From the NCBI GenBank assembly GCA_949318235.1, contig OX439137.1, positions 167,501-231,500 on the forward strand: a DNA stretch of 64,000 bases, read 5' to 3'. The translations under genes were made by a program, and so were the position numbers. Shown one piece after another: positions 12,218 to 25,510 of the stretch. Every line of letters starts with the position of its first letter. The first letter of the stretch is position 1. A model generated the notes under the pieces. It searched no databases. It saw nothing but the letters and a program-made list of their open reading frames with translations, and had not been told where the DNA came from. This stretch comes from Ecdyonurus torrentis. Taxonomy: Eukaryota; Arthropoda; Insecta; Ephemeroptera; Heptageniidae.

Positions 12218-12377
12218 GTGCACCGTGCTTACTCAAGGAGGTGTGCTTATATTTATGTCGTTGGCCACTGCTATGACAACCCGCATTAGAAAACGAAGAA
12301 CTGCTGCAGCAGACACACTTTGCTATTGTTATTTCGTGGACTAATAATTTATTTTTAACATTTATTGTGCTTCTACT
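11866..12377. mobile_element. Foldback element with internal GA array
   Basis: Ends AGTAGAAGCACAATAAATG and its reverse complement. Inner pairs TCCACGAAATAACAATA, AAGTGTGTCTGCTGCAGCAG, CAGTGGCCAA and ATGACATAAATATA are mirrored in order. The loop holds (GA)n at 12141-12213. Confidence 0.85.
12141..12213. repeat. GA microsatellite
   Basis: Pure (GA)n inside the foldback element. Confidence 0.95.
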
Positions 12378-12725
12378 CTTTAGACAAACTAATTAAAATT
12401 GTTAACAGCATCACTGTTTCAAAAAGAATGCTTGATATTTTTCAAAAACAGGTAAAATTTGGAAATTTTTCTCACACCATCCTTTGATATTTAGTACTCA
12501 CTTAACATGAATGCAACCACACTATACTTTTTATAATTAAACCTAAAATAACATAGTTATGTAGATACAAAGTTTTAATAAATTATACTTTTTTTTATTT
12601 ATGTAGTTCTATTTTTATGTAATACTATACGGTCAAAATAAATAAATTCTTAGTTAATAAGTAGTCGAAAAAAATATTTACGTCAATTAAATAAATTATC
12701 AAATGCAGAAAGCTATACACACGTT

Positions 12726-12726
<1 letters not shown>

Positions 12727-12821
<95 letters not shown>

Positions 12822-12842
12822 TCTCTGTTTCTCTCTCTCTCT
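12727..12842. repeat. CT microsatellite
   Basis: (CT)n with few interruptions. Confidence 0.95.
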
Positions 12843-13988
12843 ATTTACCTACAGTCAATCAGCATTAAAAACATAATTATTTGTGTATTTTTTAAATAAG
12901 AATTTAAATTTTTATAGAAAAGTGAGCATTAGTAACTTTTAATATATTTTTTCAATTAATACTTCTTCCCAATTTGATAAGGTTTTATAAATATGTGTAC
13001 AACAAATGTATAAATTGAACTGCTTTAATTTAAAAAAAATATTCCTTGAAGAATACTAAGTTTTCAATTTAAGAAAAAAAAGGGCGTACCCTCAGAAAAA
13101 AATCGAGCTGTCAATGGGCTTTACTGGCTTTGTTCCTCTATTATCGTTTCAATCTACCTCACAGACGTGGCATTTAGGTACCAAGTTTTATAGTTAGGTG
13201 TTAAAAAAAGGAATAATATTTTTGTTATTTTTAAATTATCAAATTTAATTATTAGAGTCTTCCGCAATGTTAAATTATTGTATTATATTTTCTAAAACCA
13301 CTCAAAAGTAAGTCTAGTATTCTATATATAAATAGTTTTAAACCAAGTGCAGTAAATTTTAAACTAAAAAGAGGTTTTTGTGCAGGTTATAAAGTTATTT
13401 CTACAATTTTGAAATACTACATTTTACTGTCCTAAACGTGTAAACCTATATCTAGTATTCCATATTTAAATATTTGTGACCTCAGTTCGGTAGTTTAATT
13501 ACAACTACACTTAAAAGTGGATTCTATGATTTAAAAATAGTACATTTTAGTTTCTTAAACATGTAAAAGTAGGTCTATTATTTCACGTTATTATTTGTAA
13601 CGTTCATTTTTATTCTTAACCTGCACAGGTTTGCAATCAGTAGGCATGGCGTATATTTTTATTGTGTCAAAAATTGCACCATCGGAGATTACAGTAGCAC
13701 TGCAGAACTGAGAAGCACTAAAAAAATTAGGAACGATTAATTGATGTTTAAAATTATAAAAACAGCACTTTTTAATAAAAACGAATATTTAGGTAGTATT
13801 AACAAATCTTTACCTATCTTTGATAACAACAACAAACTAAAACTTATGATCATTTATAATAACTTTATATAAATGTGTTTATATAATGAAAAAAACTTAA
13901 CATGTTTGATAATGATTTTAGTTCCAAGTTATTATTGTTTATTGCTTATACAGTTTTCTTGACAAAATAATTTAATCATATATTTATG
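12843..13988. other. AT-rich sequence; partly an old copy of the duplicated block
   Basis: 13250-13950 shares words with 2340-2900 (AAGTAGGTCTA, CAGGTTTGCAAT, ACTTTATATAAATG). No gene. Confidence 0.55.
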
Positions 13989-15247
13989 TATTTATCAGGG
14001 CCAGGCTGGGAGGCAACGGGCCTCGGGGGCGGTTAGGTATTTAGAGCCTACCCCAGGGACCGGGGGGGGGGGGCGCGAGCCGCAGGCGCGATTTTTTTGC
14101 GTGACACGCCCCTGTTTGGCAGGAAATGCAAAATTAGTATACTTTAAAAATTTCTATTACAATTTAAGTAATTCAAATTGATTATAATTTTTTTCACCTG
14201 TTGAGTATAAAATTGAGGATTTTTTTTTAATACAGAATTTTTCCAGAACAAATTTGCAAGAAAAAAAAGCTCGACAATTAACCCATGTTATTTAAATATG
14301 CGATTTACATCTTTTTTCTCCATAAAAAAATAATAAAAATCCTTTTAAAATTCAAATTTAATAAAAGTTGATTTTTTTAAATAAGTTGTCCCGGTAAAAT
14401 TTTGCGCACGAAGAGCTTCAAGTTATATTTTTTAATTGCTAAATTTGCGTTCATTTATAAAAAAAAAATTTAGGAAAATTATATAAAATTAATTTATTTA
14501 ATAATTTTATACAAATCGCTGACATTAAACAAAGACTGTACTATTTTACAAATTTTGCATTCTCAAGCTTCAATTTCTTATGCTTTTGTTTTAGACTGTT
14601 TTATAGTAATTTTTAATTATTTTTAATTTTCACTCGCCTGTGCGCCCTTTTTACTCTTGCGTACGGGGAAATGTCCCCCCATCCCCCTATCTATTGAACC
14701 TATATTCTGGGTTACTTGTGTACATTATGGTATTTGAAGTGAAGTAAAATTAGCGAGTGAAAATATAGAAATAAAAATATTGGCTTATGATGTAGATATT
14801 ATAAAACTAAAGATACATTTTTCATCAAAGTAATTGAAACTATTGGAAAAGTGTTGCAGCCGTTGCGCTTGGCGGTTTAAAAAAAAAAGCATTCTTATAG
14901 GTCCATTCTTATATTTAAATTTTTATTAACTTTCTCGCAATTTAAAAGGTAGCGTTGAGGTTTTTTTGTAGGCTCGGACTGGCCATAAGAGTAGGTCTGC
15001 GATAGCGGACGTGGTCCCCCTTTGTCAGGAGGCCCCTAAGGCCTTTAAAAAGTGCCTAACCACGGTGTTACACCCTCTTTTGTGACCCCCTACAGGTTGT
15101 TCCGCCCCTTTCACGGACGTAGCCCCTTGAGTGCCCCTCCTACCCTTTTGCGACTGGCGAGACGGAAGGGATGAAAAGACGTTGGGAGAATACGAAACTT
15201 ATAATTTGTGCATATATTGAAATGCATAGATAGATATGATAAAAAAA

Positions 15248-15249
<2 letters not shown>

Positions 15250-15313
<64 letters not shown>
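15250..15313. repeat. TA microsatellite
   Basis: (TA)n, outside the left inverted arm. Confidence 0.95.
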
Positions 15314-15316
<3 letters not shown>

Positions 15317-15441
15317 ATTTTATATTTTATAACATATTTTATTGTATAATTTTTTTTATTATTATTTTTAAAAATATTAATTTTTGATATTTATTTTAGA
15401 ATATTTCCTAGGGGCCACGTGGACCCCAGGGGCCTCGGGAG

Positions 15442-17178
15442 GCGTTTTATTACATGCTACTTGGAACTGGCTGCTGGTAAAAATTCATCTATTTCATACA
15501 CTTTGCTGGAGTACTAAATCTCACAAAAACATAATTCTCCTTATGCACATTAATAAACAACATATTTTCTAAATACTTTGTGCATTTGGAAGCAAGGAAT
15601 AACGTTCTATAATTAATTATTAACTAATTAATTAGGTTAAATTATTATTCGTTTCGCGCGTTGCGCATATGATGCTCATTTGCTATTTTTTTCCGCCAAT
15701 TTTAAAAATACGAAAACTTTATTACCTTGCTTGATTTATTGGCACTGTTATTGTTTTTTATCCAAGATCATGTGCCTAAAGTTAAAAATACTTCAACTAA
15801 AAGCTACTTTTAACCATAATTTTGTGTGAATCAGTAAGTATCAGGCTCAATCGTTTAGAAATTTGAATATTAATTTAAAAAATCTGTAGGACTAATCTGC
15901 TTATTTGATTACCATTACAATTTTACATAACAAAATTGAAAACTAAACTATATTTTCTTCAGATTGCAAAATAATATATTTGTGCTGAGAGAACTATATA
16001 CAAGAAAGATAGAGAGAGAGAGAGAGAGAGATTAAAACACACTATATACACTTTCTTATTGATCAATTATGGTAATTATTTATTTTGAATTTTCCTGAAC
16101 TGTAATCCAAATATCAGGCATACATTTCGTATACTTATAAGTCGATAAAAAACAAATTCTCCACTATTAGACTTTTTTATGTTGCACATTTTTCTTTTTT
16201 CCATTATTTCTTTTTTTTTTTTTTTTTTTGCTTTTGACTTTATGTTATAAATTATGAATAAAGTGATATCATATATATTTATATAATTATATCAAATGCA
16301 TATATGCATATTTTAAAGTAAGGCGCGCTAATCATATAAACAATAGTAATGTAAGTAAATTTTAAAAGTTCATGATTGCATGTATAATTGCTTAATTATA
16401 TATAACTGAGGAAGTTATGATTTTAATATAGCATATTAAAAGTGTCGCAATATGTAAGCACTAAATTACTTATTGGGCTTGCGAGGAAAAATATTAGAAG
16501 AAAATTATAGCTATATAGCTAAGTTAATATATTTATGAAAGAAATTTCAAAAAAACAACACGATTTTCCTACTTAAAAAATCGTTATTAACCTAATTAAT
16601 AATTAATTAATTAATTATTAGTAACCTCGAAGCACATTTAATCTTCATTCAAAATAACTGCATGTATATTTTTAAACTTAAAAAAAATCGTTGTTTTTCT
16701 ATAAGCACAATTTAGTTACTGCTCACATATTGCTCACATAATATGATCACCCATCACTCAAATCCAAAAATCAATCATATTAATTTCATAAAAAAAAGTT
16801 GTGAAAATCACAACTTCCTCAGTTATATATAATTAAGCAATTATACATGAAATCATAAACTTTTAAAATTTACTTACATTACTATTGTTTATATGATAAG
16901 CACGCCTCACTTTAAAATATGCATATATGCATTTGATATAATTATATAAATATGATATCACTATATATTCATAATTATCACAATTAAGTCAAAAAAAAAA
17001 AAAAAAAAAAAATGGAAAAAAGAAAAATGTGCAACATAAAAAAGTATAATAGTGAAGAATTTGTTTTTTTATCGACTTAAGTATACGAAATGAATGCCTG
17101 ATATTTGGATTACAGTACAGGAAATTTCAGAATAAATAAATACCATATTTGATCAATAAGAAAGTGCATAGTGTGTTT

Positions 17179-17236
<58 letters not shown>

Positions 17237-17797
17237 TGTATATAATTCTCTCAGCACAAATATATTATTTTGCAATCTGAAGAAATATAGTTTTGTTTTC
17301 AATTTTGTAATGTAAAATTGTAATGGTAATCAAATAAGCAGATTAGTCCTACAGATTTTTTAAATTAATTTTCAAATTTCTAAACGATTGAGCCTGATAC
17401 TTACTGATTCACACAAAATTATGGCCAAGTAGCTTTTAGTTGAAGTATTTTTAACTTTAGGCACATGATCTTGGATAAAAAACAATAACAGTGCCAATAA
17501 ATCAAGCAAGGTAATGAAGTTTTCATATTTTTAAAATTTGGCTGAAAAAAATAGCAAATGAGCATCATATGCGCAACGCGCGAAACAAATAATAATTTAA
17601 CCTGATTAATTAGTTAATAATTAATTATAGAACGTTATTCCTTGCTTCCAAATGCACAAAATATTTAGAAAATATGTTGTTTATTAATGTGCATAAGGAA
17701 GAGTTATGTTTTTGTGAGATTTAGTACTCCAGAAAAGTGTATGAAATAGATGAATTTTTACCAGCAGCCAGTTCCAAGTAGCATGTAATAAAACGCC
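15442..17797. repeat. Long inverted repeat, two arms of about 1 kb
   Basis: Left arm 15442-16425 and right arm 16800-17797 are reverse complements with few mismatches (GCGTTTTATTACATGCTACT outer end; ATATAACTGAGGAAGTT inner end), spacer about 375 bp. Matching microsatellites differ in length: GA 16012-16031 against CT 17182-17231. Confidence 0.92.
17182..17231. repeat. CT microsatellite in the right inverted arm
   Basis: About 25 CT units; the counterpart in the left arm has about 10. Confidence 0.95.
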
Positions 17798-17855
17798 CTC
17801 GGGAGGTATCGACCCCTAAGTTTTATGACTCTAAGTCCCCTAGGCCCTATTTATC

Positions 17856-18440
17856 TTAAAGTATGAATAATTTTATAACAGTTTCACTGCACTTTGTGTA
17901 GAATACATTTTTATTTAGCAATCATTCGTACACAGCAATTAAATAATTACTTTATACACACTAAATAAGATACGTATATACTTTTGTAATTTATTTTTAA
18001 TTATTTATTATTATTAATAATTTTTATTATTTTTAATTTATTTCTGTAATTTATTATTATATGTGTTATAGATATATTATATAACTGCTTCAAAGCATAA
18101 TAATTATGGTGTGCAGCAAAAATGCAAGTATTGCATTCTAATCTATCATTATTTGTGCTAAAACGTAGTGTAAAATACGTAATTGTTTCTTCTTCAGCTA
18201 AGTTGCAGTACTTGTTATATTAAATAATTATGTTTAATAAAAACAATGAAAAGATTTATCTCTATAAGTTTACACAACAGCTGATTATTATTTACAAGTC
18301 AGTGAACTATCACATATCGTTTATTTTTTGTAGGTTAAAAATAACGTCAACAGATTTAAATGCTGCTGAACTTTTCTTTGTATTTTTATATGATATTTAT
18401 ATGTACGTAAGCAATTTACAATGATATTTACTTTTCTTTT
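17856..18440. other. Diverged third copy of part of the duplicated block
   Basis: 18070-18430 resembles 2990-3350 and 24830-25180 (ACTGCTTCAAAGCA, ACAACAGCTGATTATTA, AAGTCAGTGAACTATCA). No gene. Confidence 0.6.
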
Positions 18441-18465
18441 TACCTTCATATTTTCTATGTCTTCG

Positions 18466-18499
<34 letters not shown>

Positions 18500-18514
18500 G
18501 TCTCTCTCTCTCTA

Positions 18515-18565
<51 letters not shown>

Positions 18566-18567
18566 TT
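18466..18567. repeat. CT microsatellite
   Basis: (CT)n with ATCT and TTCT variants. Confidence 0.93.
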
Positions 18568-18764
18568 CTGTCCATCTTCTTCTAACTCGTTCTTTTTACA
18601 AAGCTGAGTATATAATTGTTATAAAATTTCACAGATAATCGTTAGTATTTTAAAAATTAATTTTAAATAAAAATTATTTTCAACATAATAACTTTGCAAT
18701 CATATCATTAGAAACATATAATTTAAGCTATGCATGCAAAGAGATTTAAGAAAATTATTAAATT

Positions 18765-19025
18765 GGTGCATATGTGTAAGTGTGAATAAAAAACTAGAGA
18801 AACAGTGGAAAAATTTAGGCAGGCTGGTGGTTTCTATCACATTATTCATGCACCTTCCGAATACTGTGCGTCGACAATGCATCGTCGGAATGCATTTTAC
18901 CATGCATCGTGCAACGTTTTGTGCACTCATACTTCTCTTACGCACCCAACATTGTCTAAAACCTATACTCGGTGAGGAGTGTAGTCGAAAATTTAGCAGT
19001 GCAAATTTTACTGCCCCGAGAAGTT
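18765..19025 (+). repeat. Dispersed repeat W, copy 1
   Basis: Shares, inverted, the order of words found at 54735-54945 (CATGCACCT, AATACTGTGCGTCG, CATCGTGCAAC, CCTATACTCGGTGAGGAGT). Not coding in either copy. Confidence 0.7.
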
Positions 19026-19334
19026 AAAAAATCAAATAGTGGATCTTTTATCTGCAAAGAAAATTAAATTATGTACAAGTTTTAAATTTAAAAATTTTAT
19101 GTCTTTCTCATTTATTATTATTATATTATAACAAAACATGCGGCTTTTTTAATGCTTTATGCATATCCTTATAATAAATATATCTTAAGTATATCAATAA
19201 AAAAAAATGGAAAAAAATTACCCGTGTTGTGTGGTAAGGAAAAAAAAGAAAGCAAGTTAGAACAAAAATACAATACTAAAAAATCATAACATAAAAATTC
19301 GTTAAATCTAGTATAGTTTAGTAGTATAAAAAAA

Positions 19335-19336
<2 letters not shown>
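19026..19336. other. AT-rich sequence, nothing recognised
   Basis: No feature seen. Confidence 0.55.
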
Positions 19337-19383
<47 letters not shown>

Positions 19384-19384
19384 G
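19337..19384. repeat. CT microsatellite
   Basis: (CT)n. Confidence 0.93.
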
Positions 19385-19628
19385 TTTCTTGTCACTCTCT
19401 TTCTCTGTCTCTCTTGCACTACTTATATTATTTAAGCCATTCGTAATAAACCTTTTATCTTACTCTTATCTCATGAAATATTTAGTAACATAAAAATAAA
19501 AGCCACATTAAAAAAATTAAATGAACATACACGCTATGAGATCTTCAAAACTTTTTTATAAAATTTAGTAGAATGGTAAGAAAGCCCTACAATAAAATTA
19601 TTAAATTATAATATAATATATTGCAATG

Positions 19629-19995
19629 ACAGTATGTTTTATAAGAAATGGGCCACAAAGAGTTTTACGTATTTTTAGCGCACCAATACGTGTCAGTGAA
19701 TAAATACAAGAAGATATTCACAGCTGCAATTCTACTTTTTACTTGAATTCTATTAAAACAAAATAAAATATGCTCGCTAACCCATTATCCATTCTCTCTT
19801 CTTTCTATAAAACTTATTTTGTTATCGTTTGGATGAATTTTTTCCTGTCTTCACCAATTAGATCATCAAAATAATAAAAGTCAAGTAAAAGGTAAAAAAG
19901 TGCAACAACCTCTCTCAATGTTATTCATCGTTTCGTATTGGAGCGTAAGATTACGCAAAATTATTTATGTGTCCATTTCTTATAAGACATACTGT
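19629..19995. mobile_element. MITE, 367 bp
   Basis: Ends ACAGTATGTTTTATAAGAAA / mirrored ACAGTATGTCTTATAAGAAA, with further mirrored words TTTTACG and CACCAATACG. Confidence 0.78.
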
Positions 19996-19999
19996 AGGT

Positions 20000-20997
20000 T
20001 GTAATTTATGATAAGGTATTAAAACTCTGTTATTAATAGTCAAAAACAGTAAATATAAAATGACAGCAGAATAAAATTAGTACTGCGCAATAAAAGCCAA
20101 TACTAAAACAGCTAATTAGTTGTTTGTGTGTCAAATATACATCGCATGATTTGAAATAACGTCATCAACAGCAAAGGTTATCTATTTAGTATTTTTTAAG
20201 TTTCCTTATATTTCACAAAAGTTAAAGTCTAACACGTGATTACGTCGTGCAGCAAAAAAAATTTGTGACAAACAATGTCAAACACGGAACATTATATTTT
20301 GAGATATACTTCACACTATTTTTGAGATAAACTTGACATTTTGTTACTCCAAAATGTGCAGTTTTAAGACATGTACAAACTTTTCCACGTCTAGTTGTGT
20401 CTGTTATGTACACAACCCCACAAAAAATATGTCCGCTCATTTCTGTGACGCCTGGCAATATAGGCAAACTGCCGAATATCTGTTAATATGTTACATTATC
20501 TGTAGCCTCAGGCAATGCGATAAGGAAAAAAAATTTTGAAACCAAGTATCAAGCAAGAAGCTTCTTTACTGAACAGAATATTATTTACCTTGAATTAGAT
20601 TTTTTTAACTTATAATGAATATTACATTCATTTTAGGATTTTTCTTTTATTATAATAGATCTCATAAAATGCGCATAATAATTTATTATTATTAATAATA
20701 TTTAATTACCTAAAAATATAAATTTAAGTAAGAAGTAACTAAAATTGACTTAAAAACTAATGCAGGTAAATTAAAAAACTAAGATATTGTAAAAAACTGA
20801 GTTAATATAAAGCATAACAGAAAAGATTATTATATATATTTCAATACTATTTTGGAATACTCTTACATTATAATAATCTTAATTGGATAATAAACTAAGG
20901 ATTTGTAATTATAAAAATAATACTTTTTTCCTTTATTTTCGATCACTTTGAAAAAATATGCACTATAAATGTTTTTTATATTTTGCAAATATGAGCA
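20000..20997. other. AT-rich sequence, nothing recognised
   Basis: No gene; no clear repeat. Confidence 0.55.
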
Positions 20998-21320
20998 TAC
21001 CTTAAAGTCTTTGCATTAATGTTAAAGTCGTTGCATGTTGGATAACTCAATACCATGTGTGGCATAGGACAAACAATAACTCATTTTGTGAGATTTACAA
21101 ACACTTTATGCCACATTTTTGAGACCATTAATGTTGTAAATATATTGATTTATAATCTCAAGTATGTGAAAAAAATAACAATAATAATAAAAAATTCGAA
21201 CCGATTTCCCAAACAAAATTGGGTTAAATACAGTTTGTCCTATGCTAAGCAATGTTATTCACTACTCCAGTATGGCCTCACAGTGCAACAAATATGACGC
21301 CATTCGCATACACCCTATAT
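20998..21320 (-). mobile_element. MITE family X copy (ATAGGGTGT ends)
   Basis: Right end GCATACACCCTATAT; inside, inverted relative to 58602-58912: GACAAAC, TTGTGAGA, ATGTTGTAAATAT, GTATGTGAAAA, TATGCTAAGCAATGTTATTC, ATATGACGCCATTCGC. Confidence 0.75.
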
Positions 21321-21390
21321 ATTACATAGTATATTTATTTGCAAGAATTGTTTTTGTCGTATAAAAATTTTTAAAAACAAAAGTGTGGGT

Positions 21391-21703
21391 TTTAAAGCTG
21401 TAGAACACCTGGAACAAAAAAGCTATGTTATAACGTAACAAACCTGATAATCAACGTTGATTTAGCAGGAGTAATTGATTTCTAAATTATTTAAAACTAT
21501 AACACTGGCAGTCGCACTGACGTCACAACTCGCTCGATTTACACACGCGTGACCAGGCGAGCTGTGACGTCAGTAAACGTCAGCGGTTTCTTGTGAACGG
21601 AAAATAAATAAGAAATCAATGACTTCGGCAAAATCAACCTTGGTTATCAGGTTTCTTAGGATAGAAGACAACTTTTTTCTTAAAAGTGTTCTACGCCTTT
21701 AAA
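21391..21703. mobile_element. Foldback MITE with TGACGTCA palindromes
   Basis: TTTAAAGCTGTAGAACAC is mirrored by GTGTTCTACGCCTTTAAA; inner pairs AAACCTGATAA, TTGATTT and CTGACGTCAC. About 313 bp, imperfect palindrome. Confidence 0.8.
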
Positions 21704-21798
21704 TAAATTAGTAACAATTAGAGAGGTCGACCTTAAAACAAAAAAAAAACAATGCTATATATTTTACAATAATTATATTTTATCTTATTTCAAATGTA

Positions 21799-21804
<6 letters not shown>

Positions 21805-21874
<70 letters not shown>

Positions 21875-21882
21875 GTGAGAGA
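21805..21882. repeat. GA microsatellite
   Basis: (GA)n ending GTGAGTGAGAG. Confidence 0.95.
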
Positions 21883-22091
21883 ATGGTTACTTTCGTGTTT
21901 ATATCATTGTGAAAAAATGCATGAGTATGAACGAGGCAAGTTGCCGGCGAGCGATGAATATTTGTAAGCATTTATGCATGTGCGTGTGTGTGAAATAGAG
22001 AGAGAAATAATTGAGTCGAGTAAGAAGTGAAGCTTGCCGCTTGCCTGGCGGTACGAAGTCCACTCTCGGCTAAATGTCACCTTTCGCTGCA

Positions 22092-22127
22092 TCTCTCTCT
22101 CTCTCTCTCTCTAGAGAGGAAGAGAGA

Positions 22128-22189
<62 letters not shown>

Positions 22190-22213
22190 AAGAGAAAGAG
22201 AGAGAGAGAGAGT
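22092..22213. repeat. CT then GA microsatellite
   Basis: Short CT run followed by a long GA run, forming a potential hairpin boundary at CTAGAG. Confidence 0.93.
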
Positions 22214-22551
22214 AAGAGTTTGGCATAGTAAGAAAACTTATTTATAATTAAACCATTTTTTATTGTATTTTAAATCATCTCAAATTTCTTAATCGCTTTC
22301 TTTCTTTCTATATATCTTACACTACGTATTGCACTCTTTATTTTCTCTGCCATAGCATATCTTTTTCTTGATTTCTCTCTTTCTACATCTCTCTCTATCA
22401 TTCTCTCTCTATCTATCTAGCTCTCTCTTATTATCACTTTTACTCTTTTGCTATCACTTTTTGACTCTTTCGTTTTATTTCATTTCTTGATATGCAAGTT
22501 TCTAAGCTATGCTAATATTTTATGTAAATCTTCAATACTTTTATCTTATAA

Positions 22552-23245
22552 ATTTTATTTACAGCTATATTTAGAAAATTTAAGACGTTGTGGTTTTTAC
22601 TTAATACAGCAAGGTGTGGAAATATTGAAATGATCGATAAATGGGAAATGGAAGTCTTAAATATTGTGAAACATATCGGAGATGTGTTGCAGTTGCATGT
22701 ATTTAGACACCTTCTTTTTTACCTTCCCTGACTCAGGTAGCCAAAACAAGCAAGCAGGAAAAAGAAAACAGATAGAGATCACACAGAAAGATGCAGCGAA
22801 AGGTGACATTAAAATGAAAGTTGACAACGTACTATCAGGTTAGCGTCACTGCTTGCTCGAGCAGCAAGCTGCACATCTCAATGCATTCTCTCTCTCCTTC
22901 TCTCTCTCACACACACCCGCACAGGCAAACATGCTTACAATTTTCATCGCTCGCCAGCAACTCGCTTCGTTCATACTGATGCATGTTTTCCAAAGTGTTT
23001 CTCTCTCTCTCTCCGTCTTGTGTGATCTGCTCTGTTTATTCTTTCTCCTGCTTGCTTGTTATGGCTACCTCACTCAGGGAAGGTAAAGTAGAGGTGTCTA
23101 GTTACATGCAAATCCAACTCCGATATGTTTCACACAACTTAAGACGTCCAGTTCTCATTAGTTGAACATTTTAATATTTCCATACCTTGATCTGTTCAAT
23201 AAAAACTACCACGTCTTAAATGCTCTGCATAAAGCTGTAAATAAA
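22552..23245. mobile_element. Inverted-repeat (foldback) element, copy B
   Basis: Counterpart of 1293-1987 with the same ends (ATTTAAGACGTTGTGG) and arms. Confidence 0.82.
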
Positions 23246-24239
23246 GACAAATATATAATCTTAACTAATAAAACAATATTAAATTTGTTTTATTTAAAAA
23301 TCTTTGTAGAATTTCCTCTTTAGTCTGACAACACAAATAAATATAGTGTCCTATATTGGACTTAGTTTTTATGCCCCTCTAATAATGCCAAAAAAAATTT
23401 GAATAGTCAATAATATCTTGTTTCTTACATAGAGTTACTATCTGTTTAAAAATGCAAAATAAAACGTTAAACTGTGTAAATTAATGTAAATTTTATGGTC
23501 CATTTTTAATGTTTAAAAGTCTTTACATTTTTTCCATTTTGTCTTGTATTTATTATATGATTTTCACTGTAATATATATATATTAAATACATAGTTAACA
23601 CAAACCAGAAACAAGAAGATTCTTCAATGTTAAATTAGTGAATATTATTGTCTTAAAACACGTAAAAGTATGTATATTATTTTAGTTCTAAATATATGTG
23701 ACCTAAGAACAATAGTTTTCTCTTAAACACACTAAAAAGTAGGTTCAACGATTTTAAAATAGAAAAATTTAGTGTCTTAAACTTATGAAAGTATGTCTAG
23801 TCTGTTACATTATTATATGTAATAAGCTTTCTCTTCACAGGTTTGCAATTATAAGGTCTAGCAAATAATTTAATTATGATAAAAATTACACATATTATGA
23901 GAAGAACCGAAAGCCAAGTAAACATCAATTAATACAATTAAATTACTTTATTAGGAATTTACAAAATCAGCAATTTTTTTGGTAAAAATGAGTATTAAGG
24001 TGAAATAAAAAAATTACTTTAATTGTTAATAATACAATAATAACAATAAAAATAAAGAATAATATTAATAATACAATAATAATAAATAAAGATTAACAAT
24101 AAAAATAACTTTATATAAATGTGTTTATTTTAAAAGCAAACAAATATACACAAATATATACAAAATGCAAAAACTATTCTCATAAATTATGAACACAATT
24201 TGTAGGATCCAGCATATTTTGTGTGAAATATAATAGATA

Positions 24240-24828
24240 AGGTGAAGACAGCGGACAAATTATCGCAATCGCATTCCCATTAAAATGTGACTGCGATAGC
24301 TGAGCAAACAGTGGTCATATTTTTACCCCCAAAAGTTTTGTGATAAACGGCCATCCAAAATGGCGGACCACGCCCAGCTGACAAAAATAGAAAAGAATAA
24401 TAAATTAATAATAGAGGTTTTTAAGCAAAGTTAACGATTTGCATTTATTTGTTGTGTTAAAAAAATTAATTACATACTAAAATTTTTATGTCAGACCTTA
24501 TTATTAAGAAGATTTAACACTTTACACACAGGAGTTTTTAAAATGGTTAGAATTTAGCACCGGGACATAATACGATTGTCATCTGCTGCTGCCTCTGTGG
24601 CCAGCTGTGGCCTTGGTGTGGCGCGTCTGATTGGCCCACGTCATACCGCATTCTGATTGTTTTCGCAAAAGTTAGGTGAAGTCTAACTTATGCGAAGCGC
24701 ATTACCGCTACCGCAAAAGTTAAAGAAATGCGCCAGGTCTTAGCGCGTAACCCTACTAGCCAATCAGAGAGCTAGTTTACTATCGCTGTCACAATAAAAA
24801 CGCGAAACTTTGACCGCTGTCTCCACCT
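24240..24828. mobile_element. MITE, 589 bp, with empty site available in the paralogous copy
   Basis: Ends AGGTGAAGACAGCGG and CCGCTGTCTCCACCT (14 of 15 inverted matches), flanked by ATA on both sides. Copy A reads straight through AATAGATAACTGCTTC at about 2985-2995. Less AT-rich than surroundings; no transposase. Confidence 0.9.
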
Positions 24829-25199
24829 ATAACTGCTTCAAAGCAAAATAATTATGCTGTGCGGCAAAAATACATTTTTTTTTTATTATAATCTACGAAT
24901 ATTTGCGCTAAAATGCAGCATAAATTAATAAATAGGTTTTTTCTTAAGCTAGGTAGCAGTATTTGTTATAAAATATAAAGGTTTCATAAAACAAAAATAA
25001 TATCTAGATATCTCTTTTTAAGTTTCTACAACAGCTGATTATTAATAAGAAGTCAGTAAACCAGCAGATATTGTACAACTTTGTAGGTCAAGTACAAGGT
25101 TAGCAGATTTAAATGTCACTGAACTTCTCTTAATATTTTTTTAAGATATTTATATAAATGTAAGCACTTAACAGTGGTATTTGCTCTCTCTCTCTACTT

Positions 25200-25202
<3 letters not shown>

Positions 25203-25280
<78 letters not shown>

Positions 25281-25297
25281 TCTCTCTATCTATATCC
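25203..25297. repeat. CT microsatellite
   Basis: (CT)n, nearly pure. Confidence 0.95.
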
Positions 25298-25510
25298 TTA
25301 TAAATAGAACAAATTTTTGAACAACATCATTATATAAAAAATCCTTACAGAAAATTTATTGGTTTCAGAAAATAATTTAAAATTAAAAAATTTTTTAACA
25401 TATTTACTGTGTGTGTACCAAGTGTACCAGACATACTTTCAACTACACATTCCAAGAGATATGACAAAATTATTAAATTAGTGCGTGTGTATTAGAGTAG
25501 GTGATAATAA

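Larger units (their letters stand above)
13997..17847. mobile_element. 3.85-kb hAT-like non-coding element with 8-bp flanking repeats
   Basis: Direct repeats TATTTATC at 13989-13996 and 17848-17855 flank ends AGGGCCAGGC.. and ..CCCCTAGGCCC. An 8-bp target duplication and GGGCC-type ends suggest the hAT superfamily. No transposase frame. Contains GC-rich segments (14000-14110, 14970-15180), a TA array and the inverted arms listed separately. Confidence 0.6.
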
